DNA from: Helicobacter pylori
GTDB lineage: Bacteria > Campylobacterota > Campylobacteria > Campylobacterales > Helicobacteraceae
Assembly (NCBI RefSeq): GCF_030323545.1
Contig: NZ_CP122954.1
Span: 434,001-498,000 of the forward strand
Length of the DNA stretch: 64,000 nucleotides
Reading direction: 5' to 3'
Position numbers and translations under genes: made by a program
The notes under the pieces: generated by a model
What the model was told of the DNA's origin: nothing
What the model saw: the letters and a program-made list of their open reading frames with translations, nothing else
The model's database searches: none
Shown here: piece after piece, positions 54,732 to 63,955 of the stretch
Position numbering within the stretch: the stretch's first letter is position 1
Layout of the letters: the number at the start of each line of letters is the position of its first letter

Positions 54732-55693
54732 CAATTATCCTTTAAACTATCTAAATGATCATATAAGGCTTGAAAAATATGACTTTTTCCTAAATGATAG
54801 CAAGAATTAGTCGCTAAACTTGCGTATTTTGTCCAATCAATCTCTTTGAATAGTTTTTTTAATTTAGCGTTTAAAGCCTTGTCAGTGCTAGTAAATACCA
54901 CAGCGATACCAGATTTATACTTAACTTCCTCAAAGTTCTCTACAATTTGTGTGCTTTTGTAAAAAGTTGATGAAATGTAAAAAGACGCTTTTTGATTAAA
55001 AATCCACTCTTTACCGCATTCTCTGTTTTTAGCTAACGAAACCGTGAAAACCTTGATATACTCGCCAAAGGGTTCTTTATGGCGATTCTTATACCAAGAA
55101 AATTCACTTTTTTTGTTTTGATACTTTTTGCTCCAAATTTGAAACACGCAATGCACATCCACTTCTTTATTTTTAAAATCTATAAACGCATTTTTTTCTA
55201 AGCGTTCGCTATAAAGCAGATTCAAACCTTTCACACGATATTTAATAGAGCCTTTTCCTTGACTTTCAAAGAACATGGGTAGGATAAAACACACAAAATC
55301 ACAACTTCTAGCATGGTTGATAAATTCTAACGCCATAACCCCACGATGCCCAAAAGGAGGGTTGCCCAAGCAAATCACTTTTTGATGCGTAGGCAATTTA
55401 TAATTTAAAAAATCGCATTGAATAAATCCATCTCTTTTGGGTTCAATGTCTATACCAATGCGTCTATTTTTAGGGAACAAGTCATAAAACACCCCATCGC
55501 CTGCACTTGGCTCTAAAAAAATAAAGTCATCCAGATTTTCGTATTTTTTAATAACTTCACAAGCTTTTTGAAAGCATTTTAAAGCCACACTAGGCTTAGT
55601 GAAATACTGATCTAGAACATTGCTAGAATTTTCTTTCATCTCATTGCCATTGGCATAGCGTTTAGGGGTAATTTCTTTAAACAAGGTTTGCAT
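54731..55693 (-). CDS. Type II N6-adenine (or N4-cytosine) DNA methyltransferase
   Basis: A 320-residue DNA amino-methyltransferase. Motif I is FLEPSAGDGVFYD near residues 59-71, and the catalytic motif IV is CLGNPPFGHRG near 108-118 (NPPF). Motif X-like sequence NVLDQYFTKPSVALKC lies near 25-40, before motif I, so the order is X-I-IV, the gamma class. NPPF usually means N6-adenine. It overlaps the likely endonuclease gene by one base. The pair corresponds to the HP0368/HP0369 region, a strain-variable R-M locus. The DNA is AT-rich, consistent with transfer. Recognition site unknown. Confidence 0.88.
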   Translation of the reverse strand: MQTLFKEITPKRYANGNEMKENSSNVLDQYFTKPSVALKCFQKACEVIKKYENLDDFIFLEPSAGDGVFYDLFPKNRRIGIDIEPKRDGFIQCDFLNYKLPTHQKVICLGNPPFGHRGVMALEFINHARSCDFVCFILPMFFESQGKGSIKYRVKGLNLLYSERLEKNAFIDFKNKEVDVHCVFQIWSKKYQNKKSEFSWYKNRHKEPFGEYIKVFTVSLAKNRECGKEWIFNQKASFYISSTFYKSTQIVENFEEVKYKSGIAVVFTSTDKALNAKLKKLFKEIDWTKYASLATNSCYHLGKSHIFQALYDHLDSLKDN

Positions 55694-55785
55694 GAAAAAA
55701 CTTTACTATAAAATCATAAAATTTAATGCTGATTTTTTCTGATCGTTTAAAATCCTTAAATCATGCTTAAGAAAATCCTTAAAAC

Positions 55786-55856
55786 TTAAAAATTTTCTTC
55801 CAAATACTTCGTGTGGATTTTTGCTTACCTGAAATCCGCATTTTCAAGCATTTCAA
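55786..55856. repeat. 71-bp direct repeat (copy of the accC 3' end), left
   Basis: Matches 56874-56944 with a single difference (A at 55827, G at 56915). The right copy is the actual 3' end of accC, so this left copy is an accC scar. The two copies flank the FkbM-type gene. Confidence 0.93.
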
Positions 55857-55868
55857 AACAGAAAGACT

Positions 55869-56851
55869 TCAGCCTCCATACCAGTTTCCGGGTAAAATAA
55901 GCGTGGGGTTTTCAATCACATTGTCAGCGTCTAATGGATGTGGGAACTCATCGCAATAGCCCAAGATATGTTTCACCCGATCCTTTCTGATGAAAGTGCA
56001 CTCTATGACTTCAACGATACTCACACCCCTGTGATGGTGAGAGGCACAACAATTATTGGGGTGCAAATGCACGCAATAATGCGTTTTTAGAATTTTATTT
56101 AAAGCGCTTTGAACCATTTCAAAATAGTTGTTATCCCACAAATATTTCAGACAATGGATTTCTAAAGCAATGATTCTGAAACGATTCAATAGCACATCGC
56201 TCGCACTGATGAGGGCGAGGTATTCGCCCCCTTCAATATCCATTTGCAACATTAAATCCCCTTCGCCCACTTGAGAGTTATTGACCCAAGTGTCTAGGGT
56301 AATAAAATCTTCATTGTCAGTGCAACCGATGAATTTTTTGATAAAGGAGTAGTTTTCTTTAGGGATATTCAGTATCGGTTCATTGACCGACTTGTCTGCC
56401 ATATATATATATATATATCGTTATGGTTTGCAAGTTTGCATTGACGATAAAAATATTCTTCAAACGCACTTTCATTACCCACACCTGGAGAAAAGAGTGC
56501 TCTAATCCCCTTAAAATCCTTAGGTATCAAATAGCCCCCATCATGTTTTGCCCCAAAACGCACCAATTCATGCTCTGTCTTAATGGGGTGTAAGCTCTTG
56601 ATAAAATTTTGTATCTTATCTTTAGGGGTTTCAACAAACAATTCATTGATAGACATTACCCTTTCGGCTCGCCAAAGAATGGAATTGACCTGATTGGCTA
56701 TAGAGTTGATTTGCTCCTTAATCGCTCCTAGAGTTTCAACATTAGAACGAACTTGCTCTTTAATCGCTCCCAAGTTTTCAACATGACGATACGCGTTTAA
56801 AAACCGATTGGGCAACAAACCCTTAAGAACTCTTTTAATCACTTGTTTCAT
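55869..56851 (-). pseudogene. FkbM-family methyltransferase, phase-variable, frame OFF
   Basis: A SAM-dependent methyltransferase-like gene split in two frames at an (AT)9 tract (56401-56418). The first part starts at 56851 (AAGGAG upstream), has a coiled-coil region with repeated LGAIKEQ units, then ELVRFGAKHDGGYLIPKDFK and LFSPGVGNESAFEEYF, typical of FkbM-like SAM domains, and stops after the repeat. The other frame resumes MADKSVNEPILNIP and contains FITLDTW and MLQMDIEGGEYLALISAS, the FkbM core. With eight or eleven AT units the frames join to make about 326 residues. FkbM proteins O-methylate sugars in other bacteria; the target here is unknown. The gene lies between accC and an R-M pair. 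Confidence 0.85.
56401..56418 (-). repeat. (AT)9 dinucleotide tract, phase-variation switch
   Basis: Nine AT units inside the coding sequence of the FkbM-type gene. At nine units translation passes into a frame that stops soon after; losing one unit or gaining two restores the full frame. This is direct from the reading frames on both sides. Confidence 0.93.
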
Positions 56852-56873
56852 TAAAATCTCCTTGTAATTAAGT

Positions 56874-56944
56874 TTAAAAATTTTCTTCCAAATACTTCGT
56901 GTGGATTTTTGCTTGCCTGAAATCCGCATTTTCAAGCATTTCAA
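56874..56944. repeat. 71-bp direct repeat (accC 3' end), right
   Basis: The functional 3' end of accC, encoding NADFRQAKIHTKYLEENF and its stop. It is repeated at 55786-55856, offset by 1088 bases. Confidence 0.93.
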
Positions 56945-58241
56945 GGTGGAAAGGAATGGTCGTTTTAATGCCCTCTACTTTAAATTCCTTTAAAGCCCTT
57001 TTCATTTTAGCGATCGCTCTTTCTCTGTTTTCACCCCACACAACAAGCTTGCCAATCATAGAATCATAGTGCGTAGGCACGACATAATGAGCATGCGCAT
57101 GCGAATCAAGGCGTACATTCACCCCACCAGGAGCGATCCATTCAGTGATTTTGCCTGGGCTTGGGTAGAATTTTTTAGGATCTTCTGCAGTGATTCGGCA
57201 TTCTATCGCATGCCCTTTGAGAGAAAAGCTTTCTTGCTCGGGCAATTTTTCGCCTTGAGCGATTCTAATCATCCATTCAATGAGGTTTAACCCGCTCACC
57301 ATTTCGCTAATGGTGTGTTCCACTTGCAAACGAGTGTTCATCTCCATGAAATAAAAATCTTTCATGTTGGAATCCAACAAAAATTCAAAAGTCCCAGCCC
57401 CCACATAGCCGATGTATTTAGCGGCTTTGATCGCTGTTTCTAGCAAACGCTTACGAACGCCCTCTTCTAAAACCACTGCTGGGGTTTCTTCAATGAGCTT
57501 TTGCTGGCGTCTTTGCACCGAGCAATCCCTTTCGCCCACATGAATGACATTGCCATGCTTATCGGCTAAAATTTGGACTTCAATGTGCTTAGGCTTGTTG
57601 ATGAATTTTTCTAAATACACGCTCCCATCGCCAAACGCGCTCAAAGCTTCCGTTTCGGCGGCTAAATAAAGGTTTTTAAGCTTGGATTTATCTTCTACGA
57701 CGCGCATCCCCCTTCCGCCCCCACCAGCAGCCGCTTTAATGATGACAGGGTAGCCGATTTTATCAGCGATTTCTTCAGCTTCTTGATAGCTTTTAAGCAA
57801 CCCTTCACTGCCCTCAATCACAGGCATACCGGCTTCTTTCATCACGCTTTTGGCTTTGGATTTATCGCTCATTAAAGCCATGACTTTCGCGCTCGGACCA
57901 ATAAATTCCAAAGAATGGTGCGAGCAAATCTCTACAAAATTCTGGTTTTCACTCAAAAACCCATACCCGGGGAAAATTGCATCCGCTTCAAACAATTCCG
58001 CCGCACTAATGATCGCAGGGATATTCAAGTAACTCTCGCTGGATTTGGCTCCCCCTATACACACTTTTGCGTTAGCTGTATTGAGGTAGTGGGCGTCCTT
58101 GTCAGCGATAGAATAAATGGCTATGGATTCTTTACCCATTTCTTGAATGGTTTGGATCGCTCTTAAAGCGATCTCGCCTCTATTAGCGATCAAAATGCGT
58201 GAAAGCTCTTTTTTTTCTACCTTTTTATTTTCTTTATTCAT
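56874..58241 (-). CDS. accC: Acetyl-CoA carboxylase, biotin carboxylase subunit
   Basis: Carboxylates the biotin on AccB using ATP and bicarbonate, the first half-reaction of acetyl-CoA carboxylase. The N-terminal RILIANRGEIALRAIQTI is at about residues 15-32. The ATP-grasp glycine loop KAAAGGGGRGMRVVED lies near 168-183, and the catalytic segment FYFMEMNTRLQVEHTISEM near 292-310. Length is 455 residues. accB lies 5 bases upstream, so both are cotranscribed. Its last 71 bases are duplicated beyond the FkbM-type gene. Confidence 0.97.
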   Translation of the reverse strand: MNKENKKVEKKELSRILIANRGEIALRAIQTIQEMGKESIAIYSIADKDAHYLNTANAKVCIGGAKSSESYLNIPAIISAAELFEADAIFPGYGFLSENQNFVEICSHHSLEFIGPSAKVMALMSDKSKAKSVMKEAGMPVIEGSEGLLKSYQEAEEIADKIGYPVIIKAAAGGGGRGMRVVEDKSKLKNLYLAAETEALSAFGDGSVYLEKFINKPKHIEVQILADKHGNVIHVGERDCSVQRRQQKLIEETPAVVLEEGVRKRLLETAIKAAKYIGYVGAGTFEFLLDSNMKDFYFMEMNTRLQVEHTISEMVSGLNLIEWMIRIAQGEKLPEQESFSLKGHAIECRITAEDPKKFYPSPGKITEWIAPGGVNVRLDSHAHAHYVVPTHYDSMIGKLVVWGENRERAIAKMKRALKEFKVEGIKTTIPFHLEMLENADFRQAKIHTKYLEENF

Positions 58242-58246
58242 GGATT

Positions 58247-58720
58247 TTAAAGCTTTTCCACTTTGATGAGTTTCGTGCCGTATTCTACCGGTTGAGCGTC
58301 TCCCACTTCAACAGAAACCACCTTGCAAGGGTATTCCACTTCAATTTCATTCATGATTTTCATCGCTTCTACAATGCCCACGATCTGCCCTTTTTTAAGC
58401 GTATCACCCGCTTTGACATAAGGCTCAGCCCCAGGCGATGGCGCATGATAAAAAGTGCCTACCATAGGCGAAAGCACGAAATCTTCTTTTTTATCCACAA
58501 TAGGGGTGCATACCATAGGCACAGGGGTTTGGACACTTGGCATGCTCGCTTCTACCATAATGGGAGCTGGAGAATGGGCGGGATTTAACGCACTTTTATG
58601 TTTCGCATAAGCGGATTCCTTATCCAAAACCAACTCAAAATGCTCATGCTTTAATTTCAAATGCCCCAAATCAGAAGCTTTAAATTCTTTGATCAACTCT
58701 TCAATTTCAGAAAGGTTCAT
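58247..58720 (-). CDS. accB: Acetyl-CoA carboxylase, biotin carboxyl carrier protein
   Basis: Carries biotin between AccC and the carboxyltransferase. The 157-residue protein has a variable N-terminal part (about 1-80) with an Ala/Pro/Met-rich linker, then a biotinyl domain with the target lysine in GIVEAMKIMNEIEVEYP (EAMKIMN, usual EAMKxMN) near residues 114-130. SPMVGTFYHAPSPGAEPYV near 83-101 is the typical start of the domain. Biotinylation is presumably by BirA at 81-719. Upstream is a 129-bp gap with the divergent dcd. Confidence 0.96.
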   Translation of the reverse strand: MNLSEIEELIKEFKASDLGHLKLKHEHFELVLDKESAYAKHKSALNPAHSPAPIMVEASMPSVQTPVPMVCTPIVDKKEDFVLSPMVGTFYHAPSPGAEPYVKAGDTLKKGQIVGIVEAMKIMNEIEVEYPCKVVSVEVGDAQPVEYGTKLIKVEKL

Positions 58721-58803
58721 AACGATTTATTCCTTATATTATTTTAAAATATGCTACAAACACATCATCTTACTAACCATAAGCGTTTTTAGCAAAAAAT
58801 TAT

Positions 58804-58812
58804 TGTTATAAT
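58804..58812 (+). promoter_or_regulatory. Extended -10 promoter of dcd
   Basis: TGTTATAAT, the same perfect extended -10 seen at ggt and galE, lies 38 bases before the dcd ATG. Confidence 0.65.
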
Positions 58813-58849
58813 AACATAATTATTAACAAACTTTAAAGGCTTTGTGCGT

Positions 58850-59416
58850 ATGGGATTAAAAGCGGATTCTTGGATTAAAAAAATGAGTTTAGAGCATGGC
58901 ATGATTAGCCCTTTTTGCGAAAAGCAAGTCGGTAAAAATGTGATCAGCTATGGTTTGAGCAGTTACGGGTATGATATTAGAGTGGGGAGTGAGTTCATGC
59001 TCTTTGATAACAAAAACGCTTTAATTGACCCTAAAAACTTTGACCCCAACAACGCGACTAAAATTGATGCGAGTAGAGAAGGCTTTTTTATCTTGCCCGC
59101 TAACGCGTTCGCCCTAGCCCATACGATAGAGTATTTTAAAATGCCTAAAGACACCTTAGCGATTTGTTTAGGCAAAAGCACTTACGCCAGGTGTGGGATC
59201 ATTGTGAATGTTACGCCTTTTGAGCCGGAATTTGAAGGCTATATCACGATTGAAATTTCTAACACTACTAATCTACCGGCTAAAGTCTATGCCAATGAGG
59301 GGATCGCACAAGTGGTGTTTTTACAAGGCGATGAAATGTGCGAGCAAAGCTATAAAGACAGAGGCGGTAAGTATCAAGGGCAAGTGGGCATCACTTTGCC
59401 TAAAATTTTAAAGTGA
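58850..59416 (+). CDS. dcd: dCTP deaminase
   Basis: Converts dCTP to dUTP, feeding dTMP synthesis. The 188-residue protein (from the ATG at 58850; GTG at 58844 is an alternative) includes [20 protein letters not shown] near residues 29-50, the nucleotide-binding region [20 protein letters not shown] near 105-124 and [16 protein letters not shown] near 124-139 with the catalytic Glu of the family. The trimeric dUTPase-like fold is expected. It is divergent from accB. Confidence 0.96.
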   Translation: MGLKADSWIKKMSLEHGMISPFCEKQVGKNVISYGLSSYGYDIRVGSEFMLFDNKNALIDPKNFDPNNATKIDASREGFFILPANAFALAHTIEYFKMPKDTLAICLGKSTYARCGIIVNVTPFEPEFEGYITIEISNTTNLPAKVYANEGIAQVVFLQGDEMCEQSYKDRGGKYQGQVGITLPKILK

Positions 59417-59422
59417 TTTGAA

Positions 59423-59462
59423 GAAAGATAAAAGCGCTTATCCTTTGAGCGTTGTTTATTTT
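59423..59462 (+). terminator. Possible terminator after dcd
   Basis: An imperfect hairpin AAAGATAA ... TTATCCTTT follows the dcd stop, then GTTTATTTTTT. It is the most terminator-like structure between dcd and homC. Confidence 0.4.
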
Positions 59463-59499
59463 TTAATACAAACAATACCGCAATTTCTCAAAAATATAT

Positions 59500-59505
59500 T
59501 ATAAT
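59500..59505 (+). promoter_or_regulatory. -10 box of homC
   Basis: TATAAT, 69 bases before the homC ATG. The leader in between holds a small hairpin, GAGTTGCAAACTC, which may protect the 5' end of the mRNA. Confidence 0.55.
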
Positions 59506-59574
59506 ACGAAACTTCAGTTTCATTGAGTTGCAAACTCTTTGAGAACAAAACGCTAAACCATTTAGGAAATTACC

Positions 59575-61683
59575 ATGCTAAGATTCGTTAGTAAAACGAT
59601 TTGCTTGTCTTTAATCGGCTTGTTCAACCCTTTAGAAGCCTTTCAAAAACACCAAAAAGACGGCTTTTTTATAGAAGCCGGGTTTGAAACCGGGCTATTA
59701 GAAGGCACACAAACTAAAGAACAAACAATAACCCAAAACACCCAAAACACCCAAAACACCCAAAAAATCTATGAAAACCCCCTAACCCACCCACAAACTA
59801 AAGAGCAACCCAAAGAACAAAACAAGAGCGATACAGCCACCCCACAAAGCGTCTATGGGAGATACTACATACCCTAAAGCACCATTTTAGAAAAAGCGAC
59901 CGAACTATTCACCACGGACAATATAGAAAATGGCTTAACTTTTTATTCTCAAAGCCCTGTGTATGCGAATATGGTTAATGGGAGCGTAACCATACAAAAC
60001 TTTCTGCCTTACAATTTAAACAATGTTGAACTGAGTTTTAAAGACGCTCAAGGCAAAGTAGTTAATTTAGGCGTGATAGAGACTATCCCTAAGGATTCTC
60101 AAATCATTCTGCCTGCAAGCTTGTTTAATGATTCAGAATTTGAACAAGCTGATAGCTTTAATTACCAACAACTTCAAGCCACTGCCACACAATTTTCTGA
60201 TGCTAACACGCAGAGTTTGTTTCAAAAGCTCAGTCAAATCACGACCAATGTAACGATGAGTTATGAAAACGCCGATACTAACAATTTTAAAGGTAATTGC
60301 CATGATTGTGTGTCAGATTTCACCCCACAAACCGCAGAAGAATTGACCAATTTAATGTTAGACATGATTGCGGTGTTTGACTCCAAATCGTGGGAAGAAG
60401 CCGTTTTAAACGCTCCTTTCCAATTTTCTAACAGCTCATCAGAGTGCGGCTCTGACTTTCCTAAGTGCGTGAATCCTTTCAATAACGGGCGTGTCGCTCC
60501 CATCTATGAAAAATACGTGCTAACCCCACAATCCGTTATAGATGCGTTTAGAAGAACGATCAATCTTGAAGTGAATATCCTAAAATCAGGGTTTGTAGGG
60601 CTAGGGTATGAACTTGATGATAATGATGGTAATCTGGGGATAGAAGCTTCTGCCTTAAATCCTGAAAAATTGTTTGGTAAAACTTTGAACAAAGTTGATA
60701 TTGTGGAATTAAGAGACATTATCCATGAATTTAGCCACACTAAAGGCTATACGCATAATGGGAACATGACTTATCAAAGAGTGCGCTTGTGTCAAGAAAA
60801 CGGCGTAGCCATACAAGAATGTGAGGGTGGAAAAGAAGAGTTAGTCAATGGGAAAGAAGAACTAAAATTTACAAATGGGAAAGAAGTGAAAGATCGGGAT
60901 GGTTACACCTATAATGTATGTTCTTTTTATAAGGACAACCACCAAGTCTATACAGCGGGCAATTACCCCAATTCCATTTATACGAATTGCGCTCAAGTCC
61001 CCGCTGGGCTTATAGGGGTTACCACCGCCGTTTGGCAGCAGCTCATCAATCAAAACGCCCTTCCCATTAATTTCGCTAATTTGAGCAGCCAAGCTAACTA
61101 TTTAGACGCCAGTTTGAACGCAAGAGCTTTTGTTGGCTCTGTGTTTAGTGCGTTCAATCAAAGCTTTTTAACTTCTAGCACCCAACAATCTTTTAGAAGC
61201 CCTATTTTAGGCGCTAATGTTAAAATAGGCTACCAACATTATTTCAATGACTACATCGGGTTAGCCTATTACGGCATCATCAAATACAACTACGCTCAAG
61301 CCAATAACGAAAAAATCCAGCAATTAAGCTATGGTGGGGGAATGGATGTGTTGTTTGATTTCATCACCACTTACGCTAATAAAAAGCAAGGCAATCCAAC
61401 TAAAAAAGTTTTTGCTTCCTCTTTTGGGGTGTTTGGGGGGTTAAGGGGCTTATACAATAGCTACTATGTTTTCAATCAAGTCAAAGGAAGCGGTAATTTA
61501 GATATAGTTACTGGGTTTAATTACCGCTACAAGCATTCTAAATATTCTGTAGGCATTAGCGTTCCTTTAATCCAAAGCGGTATTAAAATCGCTTCTAATA
61601 ATGGCATCTATGCGAACTCTGTTGTTTTGAATGAGGGGGGCAGTCATTTTAAAGTGTTTTTTAATTACGGGTGGATTTTCTAG
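59575..61683 (+). pseudogene. homC: Outer membrane protein HomC, interrupted by an in-frame stop
   Basis: Hom-family outer membrane protein (HP0373 locus). A signal peptide (about residues 1-22) is followed by DGFFIEAGFETGLLEGTQ, the Hom/Hop N-terminal motif, and a TQN repeat region. A TAA at 59875-59877 ends the frame after 100 residues (GRYYIP). The same frame then continues without a break to 61683 with SPVYANMVNGSVTIQN, several cysteines, and a C-terminal barrel ending FKVFFNYGWIF. Without the stop the protein would be about 702 residues, the normal HomC size. A single C-to-T change of CAA to TAA is the simplest cause. RBS AGGAAAT lies before the ATG. Confidence 0.88.
59731..59766 (+). 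repeat. 9-bp in-frame tandem repeat in homC
   Basis: Three full copies and a partial copy of ACCCAAAAC, coding Thr-Gln-Asn. As multiples of three, copy changes alter length but not frame. Confidence 0.85.
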
Positions 61684-61706
61684 GATTTAAAATCCCCAAT
61701 AACCCC

Positions 61707-62387
61707 CTAAACTTGCGCGATACTCGCCACAAACATGCATGCACTCTCAGACTTTAGCACCATATCTAACGGGATGCGATAAATTTCACGCTCTTTAAAA
61801 CACTCCCTTTCTGGTTCGCTAAAGCCCCCTTCAGGCCCTATGATAACGCCCTTTTCAAAATCCGTGCTTGCGGGTAGTATTTCACCCTTAAAATCCAAAA
61901 CACTCGCTTTAGGGTAGGCGTTTAACACCTCTTTAGTGTTTGAAAACGCTTCCAATTCCATTAAAGCGCTGCGGCCGCACTGCTCGCAAGAATGAATCAA
62001 AATCTTTTGAAAGCGCTCTAATTTGGCGCTGTCTATTTTTTCATTGCGTTGGCTAAAATCCGCGTAGAACAAACTCAACTTGCTCACGCCTAACTGGTTT
62101 AAAAAGGGTAGGATTTTTTCAATGCTTTTGATTTCAATCACGCTTAAAATCAAATGCGTTTTTTTATTAGCCATAATCTCTAATGGTTGCGCGCCCACTA
62201 GCTTTAAAAGGGCGTGTTTTTTAGTGATTTCTGCATGCTCATAGGTGTATAAAAAGCCGTCTTTTAAATTTCTTAAATCCAAACGACTCGCGCTTTTGAT
62301 ACGCCTTGAGCGGTATAAATGGATATAACTCTCGCCTTCTATTTTTAAAACAGGCTCTTTGGCTAAAGGGTGGTAGACAAAACGCAT
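61707..62387 (-). CDS. rsmE: 16S rRNA (uracil(1498)-N3)-methyltransferase RsmE
   Basis: Methylates N3 of U1498 in 16S rRNA. The 226-residue SPOUT-class enzyme begins MRFVYHPLAKEP and shows IHLYRSRRIKSASRLDL near residues 22-38. The knotted SAM site lies at VIIGPEGGFSEPERECF near 180-196, the family signature GPEGG, followed by LDMVLKSESACMFVASIAQ near the end (usually LGxRILRxETA). It is convergent with homC (23 bases between) and abuts the small membrane protein gene upstream. Confidence 0.93.
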   Translation of the reverse strand: MRFVYHPLAKEPVLKIEGESYIHLYRSRRIKSASRLDLRNLKDGFLYTYEHAEITKKHALLKLVGAQPLEIMANKKTHLILSVIEIKSIEKILPFLNQLGVSKLSLFYADFSQRNEKIDSAKLERFQKILIHSCEQCGRSALMELEAFSNTKEVLNAYPKASVLDFKGEILPASTDFEKGVIIGPEGGFSEPERECFKEREIYRIPLDMVLKSESACMFVASIAQV

Positions 62388-62819
62388 TCAAAGACCCATT
62401 AACACAACAATAAGAATCGTTTCTAAAAAATACAGGATTTTAGCCTTTTTGATATACGCTTCCATCCTTTCTTTTTTAGTGATGGCGAATTTCACGCTTT
62501 TATGGCGTTTGATTTCTGCTATAAGCATCAACAACAGCCCTAAAAGCATAATAACAGCGCTAAAAGAAAATTCAAATTGTTGCATCGCCCAAATAAAAAT
62601 CCCGCTCAAAAGAGCGATGCTTAAAAGAATGTAAATCGCTGGCATGACAAGATAGATTTTTTTGTTCAATTGGATGAAATTCTTTTCTTTAAAAAGGGTG
62701 TAAAGATTGATCATAAAGGCTAGGGCAAGCAAAGCGGCAAAAAAGGCATGGATAAGCAAGGATTGAGCCATCACAGAAGAATCTTGTGTATTTAATGCTT
62801 GCAAACTCATCTCTAACAT
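62388..62819 (-). CDS. Small integral membrane protein, unknown function (HP0375-type)
   Basis: A 143-residue protein with four hydrophobic segments: about residues 20-42, 55-75, 82-103 and 128-143. Between the third and fourth lies a basic stretch KRHKSVKFAITKKERMEAYI. No recognised motif. It lies immediately upstream of rsmE on the same strand, divergent from hemH, and the two genes probably share a transcript. Function unknown. Confidence 0.75.
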   Translation of the reverse strand: MLEMSLQALNTQDSSVMAQSLLIHAFFAALLALAFMINLYTLFKEKNFIQLNKKIYLVMPAIYILLSIALLSGIFIWAMQQFEFSFSAVIMLLGLLLMLIAEIKRHKSVKFAITKKERMEAYIKKAKILYFLETILIVVLMGL

Positions 62820-62874
62820 TAACTTCTTTCTAACGATTTATTTTTTATTAATCGTTTTATTTTAGCATGTGCTG

Positions 62875-63882
62875 ATGAATTTGATCAATGAAAAGCTCAA
62901 TAATTTAGAAAATCACGCCGCAAAATCCCCCAAAGAAGCAGTCGTTCTTTTGAATATGGGAGGGCCTAACAGCCTTTATGAAGTGGGGGTGTTTTTAAAA
63001 AACATGTTTGATGACCCCTTTATCCTTACCATTAAAAATAATTTCATGCGTAAAATGGTGGGTAAAATGATTGTCAATAGCCGCATAGAAAAATCCAAAA
63101 AAATCTATGAAAAATTAGGAGGCAAATCCCCTTTAACGCCTATCACATTCGCCCTTACAGAGCGTTTGAACGAATTGGATCCTTCTCGCTTTTACACTTA
63201 TGCGATGCGTTATACCCCCCCTTATGCGTCTATGGTCTTGCAAGATCTAGCCTTAAAAGAGGTAGAAAGCTTGGTGTTTTTTTCCATGTATCCGCAATAC
63301 TCTAGCACCACCACCCTTTCTAGTTTTAATGACGCTTTTAACGCTCTCAAATCTTTAGAAACTTTCCGCCCTAAGGTGCGAGTGATAGAGCGCTTTTATG
63401 CTGACAAAAAGCTTAATGAAATCATTTTAAACACGATTTTAAGCGCCCTAAACAACCGCAAAAGCCAGGATTTTGTTTTAATCTTTTCTGTCCATGGCTT
63501 ACCTAAAAGCGTTATTGATGCCGGCGATACTTACCAGCAAGAATGCGAACACCATGTGAGCTTGTTAAAAGAGTTGATGCAACAAAAAAATATCCCTTTT
63601 AAAGAAGTCTTACTCTCTTATCAATCCAAACTAGGGCCTATGAAATGGCTAGAGCCAAGCACTGAAGAGTTGATAGAAAAGCACCGCAAATCTCATATTA
63701 TCATCTATCCTTTAGCTTTCACGATTGATAATTCTGAAACGATCTATGAACTAGACATGCAATACCGCTTGATGGCAGAGCGCTTGGCGGTTAAAGAATA
63801 TTTAGTTTGCCCATGCTTAAACGATTCTATAGAGTTTGCAAAATTTATCATTGAATTAGTAAAAAACCTTAAAAGTGAGTGA
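62875..63882 (+). CDS. hemH: Ferrochelatase
   Basis: Inserts ferrous iron into protoporphyrin IX, the last step of haem synthesis. [20 protein letters not shown] near residues 22-41 is the N-terminal family motif. The catalytic His is in [19 protein letters not shown] near 202-220, and [19 protein letters not shown] near 245-263 is the third conserved block. Length is 335 residues from the ATG at 62875; a GTG at 62869 is an alternative. Membrane-associated. The next gene starts a likely cytochrome c biogenesis protein, so the context is haem-related. Confidence 0.95.
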   Translation: MNLINEKLNNLENHAAKSPKEAVVLLNMGGPNSLYEVGVFLKNMFDDPFILTIKNNFMRKMVGKMIVNSRIEKSKKIYEKLGGKSPLTPITFALTERLNELDPSRFYTYAMRYTPPYASMVLQDLALKEVESLVFFSMYPQYSSTTTLSSFNDAFNALKSLETFRPKVRVIERFYADKKLNEIILNTILSALNNRKSQDFVLIFSVHGLPKSVIDAGDTYQQECEHHVSLLKELMQQKNIPFKEVLLSYQSKLGPMKWLEPSTEELIEKHRKSHIIIYPLAFTIDNSETIYELDMQYRLMAERLAVKEYLVCPCLNDSIEFAKFIIELVKNLKSE

Positions 63883-63955
63883 AATGCGCATAAAAAAGCG
63901 ATTATTATAGTAAAATACCAAGTTTTCAAATCTATTAAAAAGTAAAGGTTATTAC

